A program made the translations under genes and the position numbers. From positions 1 to 36,477 of the forward strand of contig JAJZSZ010000005.1 in NCBI GenBank assembly GCA_021849365.1: DNA of 36,477 nucleotides, read 5' to 3'. This document shows positions 18,273 to 25,805 of this stretch, piece by piece (position 1 is the stretch's first letter; each line of letters opens with the position of its first letter). The DNA is from Bacteroidota bacterium. Its GTDB lineage: Bacteria > Bacteroidota > Bacteroidia > Bacteroidales > Prolixibacteraceae. The notes under the pieces were generated by a model, which had not been told where the DNA came from, searched no databases, and saw only the letters and a program-made list of their open reading frames with translations.

Positions 18273-18650
18273 ATGATGTTTAGAAGAGTAACAAATATTG
18301 CATTTGCCCTGTTTTTTACCATTACTGCAACTGGCCTAATCATTCAGGAGAACTTTTGTTATAACAAACTGGTTTCCATCTTTATTGAAAAAACTTCGGG
18401 AAAATGCTGCAATATTCCTTGTTCGGGCTGCCATACAAGGGTAATCATCGTTAAGGTTTCCGACAATTTTATCAATACTGTAAAAAAGCAGATTCCTGAA
18501 AAATTAACTTTAAAATGTCCCTATCTTTTTTGTGCCAGAACTGATTTTACCCGATATGGAATGGAAGAAGGTTCCAACGATTTCTACAATCCATTTTCTC
18601 GTTCTAAACTTGCTTTAACCGCTGCCCAACTGATGGTATTCCGATGTTGA
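18273..18650 (+). CDS. Small Cys-rich membrane/secreted protein (HYC_CC_PP-like)
   Basis: 125 residues with an N-terminal hydrophobic segment (about 7-24), then FCYNKL (C29-Y30) and a CC-N-I-P-C-S-G-C cluster (C45, C46, C50, C53) before VKVSDNF. The FCY...CC...CxxC...V.DNF layout resembles the HYC_CC_PP proteins that accompany metal pumps in Bacteroidota, although His is replaced by Phe in the first motif. Likely a metal-binding envelope protein. It sits between the two related unknown proteins at 17602 and 18723. Confidence 0.6.
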   Translation: MMFRRVTNIAFALFFTITATGLIIQENFCYNKLVSIFIEKTSGKCCNIPCSGCHTRVIIVKVSDNFINTVKKQIPEKLTLKCPYLFCARTDFTRYGMEEGSNDFYNPFSRSKLALTAAQLMVFRC

Positions 18651-18722
18651 AATAATATTTTATTACCCTTTTCAAAATACAATTTACTATTAAAAATTAG
18701 GTCTTAATAAAATATAATCAGT

Positions 18723-19304
18723 ATGAAAACAAATAAATTAAATACAGCAATAGCATTCGCTTTTATCCTTTCCGGATTAACTGTTAACGCGCAAAAAAGT
18801 GGGGTTTATAAGTCTTTTGCAGATTATGCAAATGGCAAATTGGAAGTTTCTATTGATTGTGCAACCGAAAAAGGGAAAATCAGACCAAACGATTTTTTCG
18901 GTAAAGATTATTTGACAGTTATCAAAGAAGGTAAGAAATATGATTTGAGAAAGGAAGAAATATTTGGCTATCAACTTTGTGATGGAAAGTTTTTTCGCTT
19001 TCTAAACAAAACACACATGCCACTGGAAGAGAAAGGGATTATTTGGATTTATTCGAAAGATCTTTTTGAAACTGTTTCTCCCAAAGGTGGCACAAAAAGA
19101 GTAAAGCAGTATTATTTTAGCAGGGGCGGTGATGGTGAAATCAAATACTTGTCATTGAAAAACCTGAAAGCTGCTTTCCTTGAAAATGATAAGTTAGTTG
19201 ATGCAATTGATACACAATTTACCTCTGACCTTTCTTTGAAAAGTTTTGATACTAGCCATAAAATGTTTAAAATAAACCATTTCCTTGAAGATCAAGGTCT
19301 GTAA
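18723..19304 (+). CDS. Secreted protein of unknown function, paralogue of the gene at 17602
   Basis: 193 residues with a signal peptide (cleavage near VNAQK, about 24). It aligns along its length with the protein at 17602 but at modest identity, so the duplication is old. No known domain. It is followed directly by a strong hairpin, suggesting it ends the operon that began at operator B. Confidence 0.78.
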   Translation: MKTNKLNTAIAFAFILSGLTVNAQKSGVYKSFADYANGKLEVSIDCATEKGKIRPNDFFGKDYLTVIKEGKKYDLRKEEIFGYQLCDGKFFRFLNKTHMPLEEKGIIWIYSKDLFETVSPKGGTKRVKQYYFSRGGDGEIKYLSLKNLKAAFLENDKLVDAIDTQFTSDLSLKSFDTSHKMFKINHFLEDQGL

Positions 19305-19315
19305 CAATAAAAAGC

Positions 19316-19361
19316 ACCGTTTTACGAGCCGGAACAATAGTTTTCCGGCTCTGGAAACGGT
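19316..19361 (+). terminator. Long hairpin terminator ending the cadA operon
   Basis: Nested stem: inner 9 bp GAGCCGGAA (19326-19334) with TTCCGGCTC (19343-19351), outer 7 bp ACCGTTT (19316-19322) with AAACGGT (19355-19361). It begins 11 nt after the stop at 19304. There is no strong T-run, but the stem is the longest GC-rich hairpin in this part of the window. Confidence 0.6.
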
Positions 19362-19392
19362 TACCTACAAATAACACTTAATTCCTAAAATT

Positions 19393-19779
19393 ATGAACTA
19401 TTATTTTAGCAAAACATTGGAAACTTCATTTGACGAGGCGGTGCAAAAAACCGTTGAAGCCCTTAAAACTGAAGGGTTCGGAGTCATCTCAGAAATCAAT
19501 ATCCACGAGAAACTTAAAGAGAAGCTGAATGTGGATTTTCGGCAATATAAAATACTTGGTGCGTGTAACCCCACTTATGCTTACAAAGCATTACAGGCTG
19601 AAGACAAAATTGGCACTATGTTGCCTTGCAATGTGATTGTTCAGGAACTATCTGAAAACCGCATCGAAGTGGCAGCAGTAAATCCTATTGCTTCCATGAT
19701 GGCAATACAGAACTTGTCATTGGCTGGCATAGCACAGGAGGTAACAAAAAAACTTCAATCAGTAATAAAATCGTTATAA
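19393..19779 (+). CDS. DUF302 family protein (copy 2)
   Basis: 128 residues, the same length as copy 1 at 14250 and clearly homologous end to end. Both share GACNP, AYKALQAEDKIGTMLPCNV and the final IASM/VASM...QN...IA segment. It has no signal peptide and keeps the same two Cys. It stands alone after the terminator at 19316, so it may be expressed separately from copy 1. Confidence 0.85.
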   Translation: MNYYFSKTLETSFDEAVQKTVEALKTEGFGVISEINIHEKLKEKLNVDFRQYKILGACNPTYAYKALQAEDKIGTMLPCNVIVQELSENRIEVAAVNPIASMMAIQNLSLAGIAQEVTKKLQSVIKSL

Positions 19780-19938
19780 ATTAGATTTATGATCATTTGT
19801 TTTGTGCCTATGACGGCTACTTCTCAGATATACTTTGGATAGCCCTATGAATTTCAGTAGGAAATAATCCCTATTTTTGTCTTTGACGGTGAGATTTCTC
19901 TATACTGGGATACCTCATAGGTTATATTCAAAATATAA

Positions 19939-21102
19939 ATGAAAGTAATTTTCAAAAAATCCCCATGGGCGTTTATTGTCCTGATCGGAGTGGTTAGTTT
20001 GTTTTCCGACATGACCCACGAAGGGGCGCGAGGCATTACCGGACCATTTCTTGCTACACTGGGCGCCAGCGGGGCTATTGTGGGCTTTGTGGCTGGGTTT
20101 GGCGAATTGGTTGGTTATGGGCTTCGACTGTTCTCGGGAATAATCAGCGACCGTACGAAGAAGTACTGGACTGTCACTTTTGTCGGGTACTTTATCAATT
20201 TGCTGGCTGTTCCCGCTCTTGCCCTGGCCGGGAGTTGGCAAATGGCTGCCGTGCTAATGATTTTGGAACGTGCTGGCCGTGCTATACGAAATCCTGCCCG
20301 CGACGTGATGCTTTCTCATGCCACATCATCCATTGGGCATGGAAAAGGTTTTGGTGTGCATGAGGCGCTTGATCAGATTGGCGCTGTTTCGGGGCCATTG
20401 ATTGTCAGCGCTGTCTATTTCTTTTCCGGAAGTTATTCTGAGTCCTTTGCTGTTTTGCTCATTCCGGCATTATTGGCCTTATCAATTTTATTCGTTGCCC
20501 GACTGAAATACCCTAAAACTGAACAACTTGAAATTAAAGAAAATGTAGAGAAAAAGGTTTTCTCTAAAAGATTCTTCTGGATATATCTGGCGGGCGTTTC
20601 CCTGATGGCTGCCGGATTTGCGGACTATCCGCTTATTGCTTTTCATTTTAAACAAACCAACCAGGTTTCAACCACGATGATCCCAGTTATGTACGCTATT
20701 GCAATGGGGGTTGATGCGTTGACCGCTCTTTTGCTCGGTCACTGGTTTGATAAACACGGCGTGAAAGTGATCATTGGCAGTACGCTGATTTCGTTGTTGT
20801 TTGCACCGCTGGTTTTCATGGGGAATTTCACTACGGCTTTGCTTGGTATGGTTTGTTGGGGAATTGGTATGGCTGCACAGGAATCTGTTGTTAGGGCCGT
20901 CTTATCTTCCATTCTGCCTCCAGATAAAAAAGCAACCGGATTTGGAATGTTCAATGCGATTTTTGGATTGTTCTGGTTTCTGGGAAGTTTTCTGATGGGT
21001 TTTCTATATGACGTTTCTATTCCGTTGCTGGTCGGTTTTTCGTTAATCATTCAATTAGCTTCAGTTCCATTTTTTGTCAGGCTTTCAAAGCAAATTGCAT
21101 AA
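19939..21102 (+). CDS. MFS transporter
   Basis: 387 residues, about 12 membrane helices in two six-helix halves around a charged loop (about 195-210, KTEQLEIKENVEKK). The N-terminus has FSDMTHEGARGITGPFLATLG, and the first loop has SGIISDRTKKYW, a form of the MFS motif A. Conserved acidic residues in helix 1 suggest proton coupling. The substrate is unknown. It lies 125 nt upstream of the ArsR gene and in the same direction. It could be a separate unit; the 159 nt before it hold no clear operator. Confidence 0.88.
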   Translation: MKVIFKKSPWAFIVLIGVVSLFSDMTHEGARGITGPFLATLGASGAIVGFVAGFGELVGYGLRLFSGIISDRTKKYWTVTFVGYFINLLAVPALALAGSWQMAAVLMILERAGRAIRNPARDVMLSHATSSIGHGKGFGVHEALDQIGAVSGPLIVSAVYFFSGSYSESFAVLLIPALLALSILFVARLKYPKTEQLEIKENVEKKVFSKRFFWIYLAGVSLMAAGFADYPLIAFHFKQTNQVSTTMIPVMYAIAMGVDALTALLLGHWFDKHGVKVIIGSTLISLLFAPLVFMGNFTTALLGMVCWGIGMAAQESVVRAVLSSILPPDKKATGFGMFNAIFGLFWFLGSFLMGFLYDVSIPLLVGFSLIIQLASVPFFVRLSKQIA

Positions 21103-21160
21103 AATACTCTAATATCCAGCCAGGTACATTTTAACCTTTCACTTTTTTATCAAAATTTAA

Positions 21161-21211
21161 TATGTCGTAGATATACGTCGTATTAAAATTAAACGTATAT
21201 TTACGTCGTAA
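21161..21211 (+). promoter_or_regulatory. Triple ArsR-type operator (TACG-T-CGTA palindromes)
   Basis: Three short odd-length palindromes around TACGTCGTA lie in the 67 nt before the ArsR start. They are TATGTCGTA (21161-21169, one mismatch), ATACGTCGTAT (21173-21183, perfect) and TTACGTCGTAA (21201-21211, perfect). A TAnnTTT(G)-like box, TATATTTA, is at 21196-21203, so the third copy overlaps the probable promoter. The placement fits autorepression and control of the downstream ars/hgc genes by the ArsR protein; the assignment is inferred from position. Confidence 0.65.
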
Positions 21212-21227
21212 TTTAAAATCTAGGGTC

Positions 21228-21563
21228 ATGGTAATAGCAAAGACAGAACTTTTCGATGAAGCGCTTCAAATAAGGGCTAGTTTATTTAAAGCATTGGCTC
21301 ACCCTGCCCGGTTGCAAATTCTTCAGTTCCTGGCCGAGACAAAAACCTGCATTTCGGGTGATATTTCGGAAGAACTTCCTTTAAGCCGTACAACCGTCAA
21401 TCAGCATCTGAAGGAATTAAAAGATGCTGGACTTATTCGTGGACACGTGGAAGGAGTAAAAACCAACTATTGTCTGGATTATGAAAAGGTAGTAGAAATG
21501 AAGGAGATTTTGTCGGGATTTTTGAACGGAATAGAATTGCCGGAAAATTTCTCTTGCAAGTAA
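21228..21563 (+). CDS. arsR: ArsR/SmtB-family repressor
   Basis: 111 residues with the ArsR winged helix: ALAHPARLQILQFL (about 22-35) and the recognition helix SRTTVNQHLKELKDAGLI (about 53-70), then a beta-wing HVEGVKTNYCLD. Cys residues are C41 (KTCISGD), C82 and C110. It lacks the CVC metal site of E. coli ArsR, as many Bacteroidota forms do, so the As(III) ligands may be C41 with C82 or C110. It heads a run of + strand genes through acr3 at 33055 and is preceded by triple TACGTCGTA-type sites. Probably an arsenite-responsive repressor. Confidence 0.88.
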   Translation: MVIAKTELFDEALQIRASLFKALAHPARLQILQFLAETKTCISGDISEELPLSRTTVNQHLKELKDAGLIRGHVEGVKTNYCLDYEKVVEMKEILSGFLNGIELPENFSCK

Positions 21564-21620
21564 CATTAACTATTATTATCAGAAGAAAAAAACATCCTGT
21601 ATCAACTTAAATCAAAAATC

Positions 21621-22463
21621 ATGAACTCAATGAAAGGATCACTTTTATCGCTTACTGTAATTAGCTTATGGGCATTAACAGCCTGCGGCAATTCAAATGC
21701 TGTCAACAAACAGGCAAGTCCGGTTACCGAAACAACCCAAACCTCTCAACCGGAACAGCCAACAGCATTATCTGCAAGCAATTCAAAAATTCAGACTGAT
21801 CTGGAGAAAGCAAAAAAAGAAGGGAAAGCTGTTTTTGTTGTAGTAACCGGAACCGGCGTAACCGAAACTGATAAAGCCACGACAATTGCCAAAGGAGCGA
21901 ATAACATCTATAAAAATGCTGCTGTTGTTCAGTTAGACAGAGACGATGCTGCCAATTCTCAATTGGTAGCAGAATGGAGATTAGCAGGAGCGCCACTTCC
22001 TCTTGTGTTGGTTGTTTCGCCCAAGGGTCAGTTAACGGGAGGAATGGTACTTGCCCAGGCTACTGCTGAAAATATTGCTGCCCTTGTTCCATCTCCAAAA
22101 CTGGAAGAAGTTCAGGAAGTTATTAATAGTAAAAAACCTGCTTTTGTCGTGTTCACAAAAAAATCATATAGTGATCGTGCTGAAGTAATTCAGGCATGTA
22201 AAGAAGCCGTAACGATATTAAAAAATAATGCTGCGATAATTGAAGTGGATTTGGATGACATTAAGGAAGCTAGTCTTATTGACAGGCTTGAAGTAGACAA
22301 ATCATCCAAGGAAACCACCACGCAAGTTGTCAATGTTCAGGGACAAATTGCCGGAACTTCGTCGGGACTACCTGATGCAGCCAAATTAGCCGCAGCAGCC
22401 ATAGCGCCGCCCAAAAGCGGATGTTGTCCGGGAGGAGCAGGGTCATCAGGTTGTGCAAAGTAA
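21621..22463 (+). CDS. Lipoprotein with two thioredoxin-like domains and a Cys-rich tail
   Basis: 280 residues with a signal segment and lipobox (LTAC, Cys22), then a Thr/Gln/Pro linker. Two tandem thioredoxin-fold-like domains follow (about 55-165 and 170-255). Each has a leading strand (AVFVVVTG, AFVVFTKK), a basic helix and a second strand ending in VQLDRDD/IEVDLDD. Neither has the CxxC redox pair. The C-terminus ends with CCPGGAGSSGC (C268, C269, C278), a possible thiol trap for As(III) or Hg(II). It is the first gene after arsR and overlaps nothing; the ABC permease starts 23 nt later. The function is not established. Confidence 0.65.
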   Translation: MNSMKGSLLSLTVISLWALTACGNSNAVNKQASPVTETTQTSQPEQPTALSASNSKIQTDLEKAKKEGKAVFVVVTGTGVTETDKATTIAKGANNIYKNAAVVQLDRDDAANSQLVAEWRLAGAPLPLVLVVSPKGQLTGGMVLAQATAENIAALVPSPKLEEVQEVINSKKPAFVVFTKKSYSDRAEVIQACKEAVTILKNNAAIIEVDLDDIKEASLIDRLEVDKSSKETTTQVVNVQGQIAGTSSGLPDAAKLAAAAIAPPKSGCCPGGAGSSGCAK

Positions 22464-22485
22464 ACTGTCACAAAACTTTAATTCG

Positions 22486-23703
22486 ATGAGATTAACAGAT
22501 TTAACATTAAAGGAACTTTGGCACCGAAAATCGCAGCTTGTTTCGGGATTGTTGGCCATTACGTTGGGCATTGGTGTGATTGTAGGAATACGCTCGTTCT
22601 CTGTAGTATCGGAAAAAGCCGTGGCTGTGAACCTTGATAATTTGGGGGCAAATGTATTGGTGCTTCCACAGGCGGCCAGCGTTGACAATTATTATTCAGC
22701 CGACATTGATGCTCCTACTTTTCCTGAAAGCTATGTCGAAAGAATAGTTACGTCCACTTTGCCCGGTGTCGATAATTTGTCGCCCAAACTAACACGAAGA
22801 GTTAATATAGGCAATGAAAACATTGTGCTGACAGGCATTCTGCCCAAAAGCGAAATAGCATCAAAACCCATTTGGCAACAGGGAGGTTTAATGACTAAAA
22901 AAGTGGCCGCAAGTTGCGCCCCAAAACCCGGAGCCGAACCTGCAAAATATCTGGATGCAAAACTTCAGCGAAAGGGAATTGACTCTTTGGCAGAAGCAGA
23001 TTGTTTTATCGGTTCGGCAGTCGCACAAAGGCTCAATCTATCGGAAGCAGGTACGTTGGCAATCGAAGGCAAAACCTTTACCATTGTGAAAGTTTTACCT
23101 GAAACAGGTACTGTGGACGACGACCGCGTATTTGCAAACCTGCATACGGTTCAGGCACTTTTGGGCACTGGCGAGCAAATCAGCGCCATTGAAATTATGG
23201 GCTGTTGCAGCGAAATTTCCGAAGGGCTATTGGGAAAGCTTAGAAATGTACTGCCTGACACCCGAATTACAACCATTGGTCAAATTGTTTCTACTCAAAT
23301 AGAAACCAACAGAATGATGAATAAAATATCTCTGGTATTTCTCATCATCATCCTTTTTGTTGGTAGCATATCCATTGGCAATTACATCTGGGCAAACGTA
23401 AACGAACGCCGGAAGGAAATCGGAATACTCCGGATGATTGGTTACCACAAAAGGGATATTTACTATATCCTTGTGCTAAAAGGTATCATCATTGGCCTTT
23501 TGGGTGGTATTGCCGGTTATATTCTTGGAACTTTAGGCGCAATCTGGCTTGGGCCACAATTTGCCGGAATCGCGGTCAATCCGATTTATACGCTGCTCCT
23601 TGTTTCTATCGCCCTTTCAATTTCAATTTCAATTTTAGGATCAGTCATTCCTGCTTATCTGGCCGGAAAAATAGAACCATTTTCAAACATGCAGGAGGAT
23701 TAA
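22486..23703 (+). CDS. ABC transporter permease, FtsX/MacB family
   Basis: 405 residues from ATG 22486; I reject the GTG at 22453 because it overlaps the upstream gene. An N-terminal TM helix (about 18-40) is followed by a large periplasmic domain with a Cys-containing loop (AASCAPKPG) and a GCC motif, and then three C-terminal TM helices. The segment NERRKEIGILRMIGYHKRDIYYI is the FtsX/MacB cytoplasmic coupling loop. It pairs with the ATPase 2 nt downstream. MacB-type exporters work as mechanotransmitters on periplasmic substrates; here the partner may be the Trx-like lipoprotein. Confidence 0.87.
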   Translation: MRLTDLTLKELWHRKSQLVSGLLAITLGIGVIVGIRSFSVVSEKAVAVNLDNLGANVLVLPQAASVDNYYSADIDAPTFPESYVERIVTSTLPGVDNLSPKLTRRVNIGNENIVLTGILPKSEIASKPIWQQGGLMTKKVAASCAPKPGAEPAKYLDAKLQRKGIDSLAEADCFIGSAVAQRLNLSEAGTLAIEGKTFTIVKVLPETGTVDDDRVFANLHTVQALLGTGEQISAIEIMGCCSEISEGLLGKLRNVLPDTRITTIGQIVSTQIETNRMMNKISLVFLIIILFVGSISIGNYIWANVNERRKEIGILRMIGYHKRDIYYILVLKGIIIGLLGGIAGYILGTLGAIWLGPQFAGIAVNPIYTLLLVSIALSISISILGSVIPAYLAGKIEPFSNMQED

Positions 23704-23705
23704 TT

Positions 23706-24419
23706 ATGCTGATACAACTGAAAAATCTCACGAAGACCTATCAACATCACGATGGGGCAATTAATGCAGTTGATAACCTTTCGCTCGACATACCCAAAGG
23801 TTCGTTCGTAACCATCACTGGCGCATCAGGTTCGGGCAAAACAACTTTATTGCTGATTCTTGGTGGCTTATTACGTCCAACTTCAGGAAAGATGAGCTAC
23901 AACGGTAAGGAAATCGACCTGCACCATGACGAAGAATTAGCCAATTTCCGCAGCAATCATGTCGGGTTTGTCATGCAAAGCTTCGCTCTCGTTCCTTATC
24001 TTACTGCTATCGAAAATATCATGATCGCCCTGAATGTGAAAAACAGCAACACGACTGAAAATAGAAAACGGGCGCTGGAATTGTTGGAATGGGTCGGTTT
24101 GGAAGACCGCACCACGCATTATCCCAAAGAACTATCGGCAGGGCAACAACAGCGTGTGGCTATTGCCCGTTCGTTGGCCAACAATCCTGATCTGCTGCTC
24201 GCCGATGAGCCTACCGGCAACCTCGATCCCGGATTATCCGAAGAGATACTTGGTATCTTGAAAGAGATCAATCTAAAACAAAAAACGACAGTAGTCATGG
24301 TTACCCATAGCCCAATGGCTGCCGAATACGGTGATACCAGAATTCAGCTTCAGAATGGGAAATTACACAATCTTCATTTAAATGATGTTAAGATAAATGT
24401 TGAAGTATCAGTGAATTAA
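23706..24419 (+). CDS. ABC transporter ATP-binding protein (MacB/LolD type)
   Basis: 237 residues with Walker A GASGSGKTT (about 38-46), signature LSAGQQQRVAIARSLA, Walker B LLLADEPTGNLD and an H-loop (VTHSPMAAEYGD). This is the LolD/MacB subfamily, which partners with FtsX-like permeases. It starts 2 nt after the permease stop. Confidence 0.92.
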   Translation: MLIQLKNLTKTYQHHDGAINAVDNLSLDIPKGSFVTITGASGSGKTTLLLILGGLLRPTSGKMSYNGKEIDLHHDEELANFRSNHVGFVMQSFALVPYLTAIENIMIALNVKNSNTTENRKRALELLEWVGLEDRTTHYPKELSAGQQQRVAIARSLANNPDLLLADEPTGNLDPGLSEEILGILKEINLKQKTTVVMVTHSPMAAEYGDTRIQLQNGKLHNLHLNDVKINVEVSVN

Positions 24420-24510
24420 ATATTTTATTTGCGTAAATATCAATGGGTTACATTTAAAATGAATACAATCCCAACGAAATAAAGAAAACGAGGATGTTAA
24501 ACTAATATAT

Positions 24511-24516
24511 AGGAGG
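24511..24516 (+). promoter_or_regulatory. Strong Shine-Dalgarno AGGAGG before the stress protein
   Basis: AGGAGG lies 7 nt before the ATG at 24524, the ideal spacing. This is noteworthy because other starts in the window, as usual in Bacteroidota, have only A-rich leaders. Confidence 0.5.
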
Positions 24517-24523
24517 GCTGGAA

Positions 24524-25411
24524 ATGTTTAAAAAGATTTTGATTGCAACAGATTTGTCAGAGTCATCAGATGCAGTTATTAATTGCATGAAAGACTTTAA
24601 GACATTGGGAGTAGAAGAAGTAATTCTTTTTTATGCGTGTGGAATTGACAACAATGATACACTGGCAGAATATACTAAAGATTTCTACGAGCCTGACCTG
24701 CTAAAGCAACAAAAGGTAATTGAGAACCAAGGATTTGTGACTACACTTGAAATCGTTCCGGGTGGCGCTTATGAGGAGTTAAAGAAAGTAGCTAAACGAA
24801 CGGATGTTTCTTTGATCATCATTGGCTCGCAAGAAGTTAATGTTTACAATCAGATATTAAACTTTTATGGAAATGTAAACTCTGAGATACTGCATGTCCA
24901 TGAAAAGCCGCTTTTAATGATTAGTACCAATGTAGTTGAAAACGATGGGAAAAGGATATTTGTATGTTTAAACAAGAATTTAAATGATAGAATCTTGTTT
25001 GCAACTGACTTTTCTGACATTTCTATGAGGGCATTTTCGTATGTCGAAAAGCTGGTTGAAGACGGTTGTAAAAAGGTTACGCTTTTTCACGTCCATGAAA
25101 AAGTAAAAAGATGGTTTACCAATTCTGATCAACTGAAAGAATTCAACCGCATTGATACTGAACGGTTGGAAGCGCGGAGACAGATTCTACTGAACAAAGG
25201 CGCTGAAGAGGTAGAATTAAAAATTTTAGTTGGAACTCCTTCAGTACAAATACTCAAAGAATCAAAAAATGACTATACGCTAATTGTAATGGGTAGTCAG
25301 GGCAGAGGTTTTTTACAGGATATTTTTATTGGTAGCGTAAGTCTGAATGTGGCAAGAAAGACAAAAGTATCCTTGTTGCTCATACCACCTGCTGACCGGA
25401 AAATTCCATAA
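24524..25411 (+). CDS. Universal stress protein, tandem UspA domains
   Basis: 295 residues with two UspA domains (about 1-140 and 155-293). The second ends in the ATP-binding motif GSQGRGFLQDIFIGSVS (G-x2-G-x9-G-S form). The first has a degenerate version (GSQEVNVYNQ...), so only one nucleotide site is likely. Cytoplasmic. It lies between the ABC genes and arsD, 104 nt after the ATPase stop, with an unusually strong Shine-Dalgarno, so it may have its own promoter. Its role in the metalloid response is inferred only from location. Confidence 0.87.
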   Translation: MFKKILIATDLSESSDAVINCMKDFKTLGVEEVILFYACGIDNNDTLAEYTKDFYEPDLLKQQKVIENQGFVTTLEIVPGGAYEELKKVAKRTDVSLIIIGSQEVNVYNQILNFYGNVNSEILHVHEKPLLMISTNVVENDGKRIFVCLNKNLNDRILFATDFSDISMRAFSYVEKLVEDGCKKVTLFHVHEKVKRWFTNSDQLKEFNRIDTERLEARRQILLNKGAEEVELKILVGTPSVQILKESKNDYTLIVMGSQGRGFLQDIFIGSVSLNVARKTKVSLLLIPPADRKIP

Positions 25412-25437
25412 AGAACTAAGTATAATAAATTTAGAAA

Positions 25438-25785
25438 ATGATGAAACTCGAAATATTTGAACCATCGCTTTGTTGCGATAGCGGTGTTTGTGGGCCAGAG
25501 CCTGACAAAGTACTTATTGACCTGCAAAATACCATTCAGTTATTAAAAAAAGCTGACGTGGAAACCAAACGATATGCCATTAACCAGGCACCGCTTGTGT
25601 TTGTCCAAAACGTGGTTGTCAGGGATTTTATCAAGGCAAACGGACCGGGCAAGTTACCGCTGGTATTGCTCGATAATCAAATCATCAAAACCGGAGGCTA
25701 TCCAACGATTGATGAACTTAAAGCGCTTATCCCTGATTTGCACGGAATAGAACCCGACACGAAAATTCTTGGAATTTTTAGCTAA
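25438..25785 (+). CDS. arsD: ArsD arsenic metallochaperone
   Basis: 115 residues with C12, C13 and C18 (LCCDSGVC), matching the three As(III)-binding Cys of ArsD, and the thioredoxin-fold segment KLPLVLLDNQIIKTGGYPTIDEL. ArsD carries As(III) from cytosolic thiols to ArsA. It lacks the extra C-terminal Cys pairs of E. coli ArsD, as many orthologues do. The first codon may be 25438 or 25441. It lies 20 nt before arsA. Confidence 0.92.
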   Translation: MMKLEIFEPSLCCDSGVCGPEPDKVLIDLQNTIQLLKKADVETKRYAINQAPLVFVQNVVVRDFIKANGPGKLPLVLLDNQIIKTGGYPTIDELKALIPDLHGIEPDTKILGIFS

Positions 25786-25805
25786 TTCAGTACCAAAATA
25801 CAGCA

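Noticed and set aside
22453-22485. GTG start for the ABC permease
   Set aside because: It would overlap the upstream lipoprotein gene and add residues before the normal MRLTDLTLKELWHRK start; ATG 22486 fits the family better.
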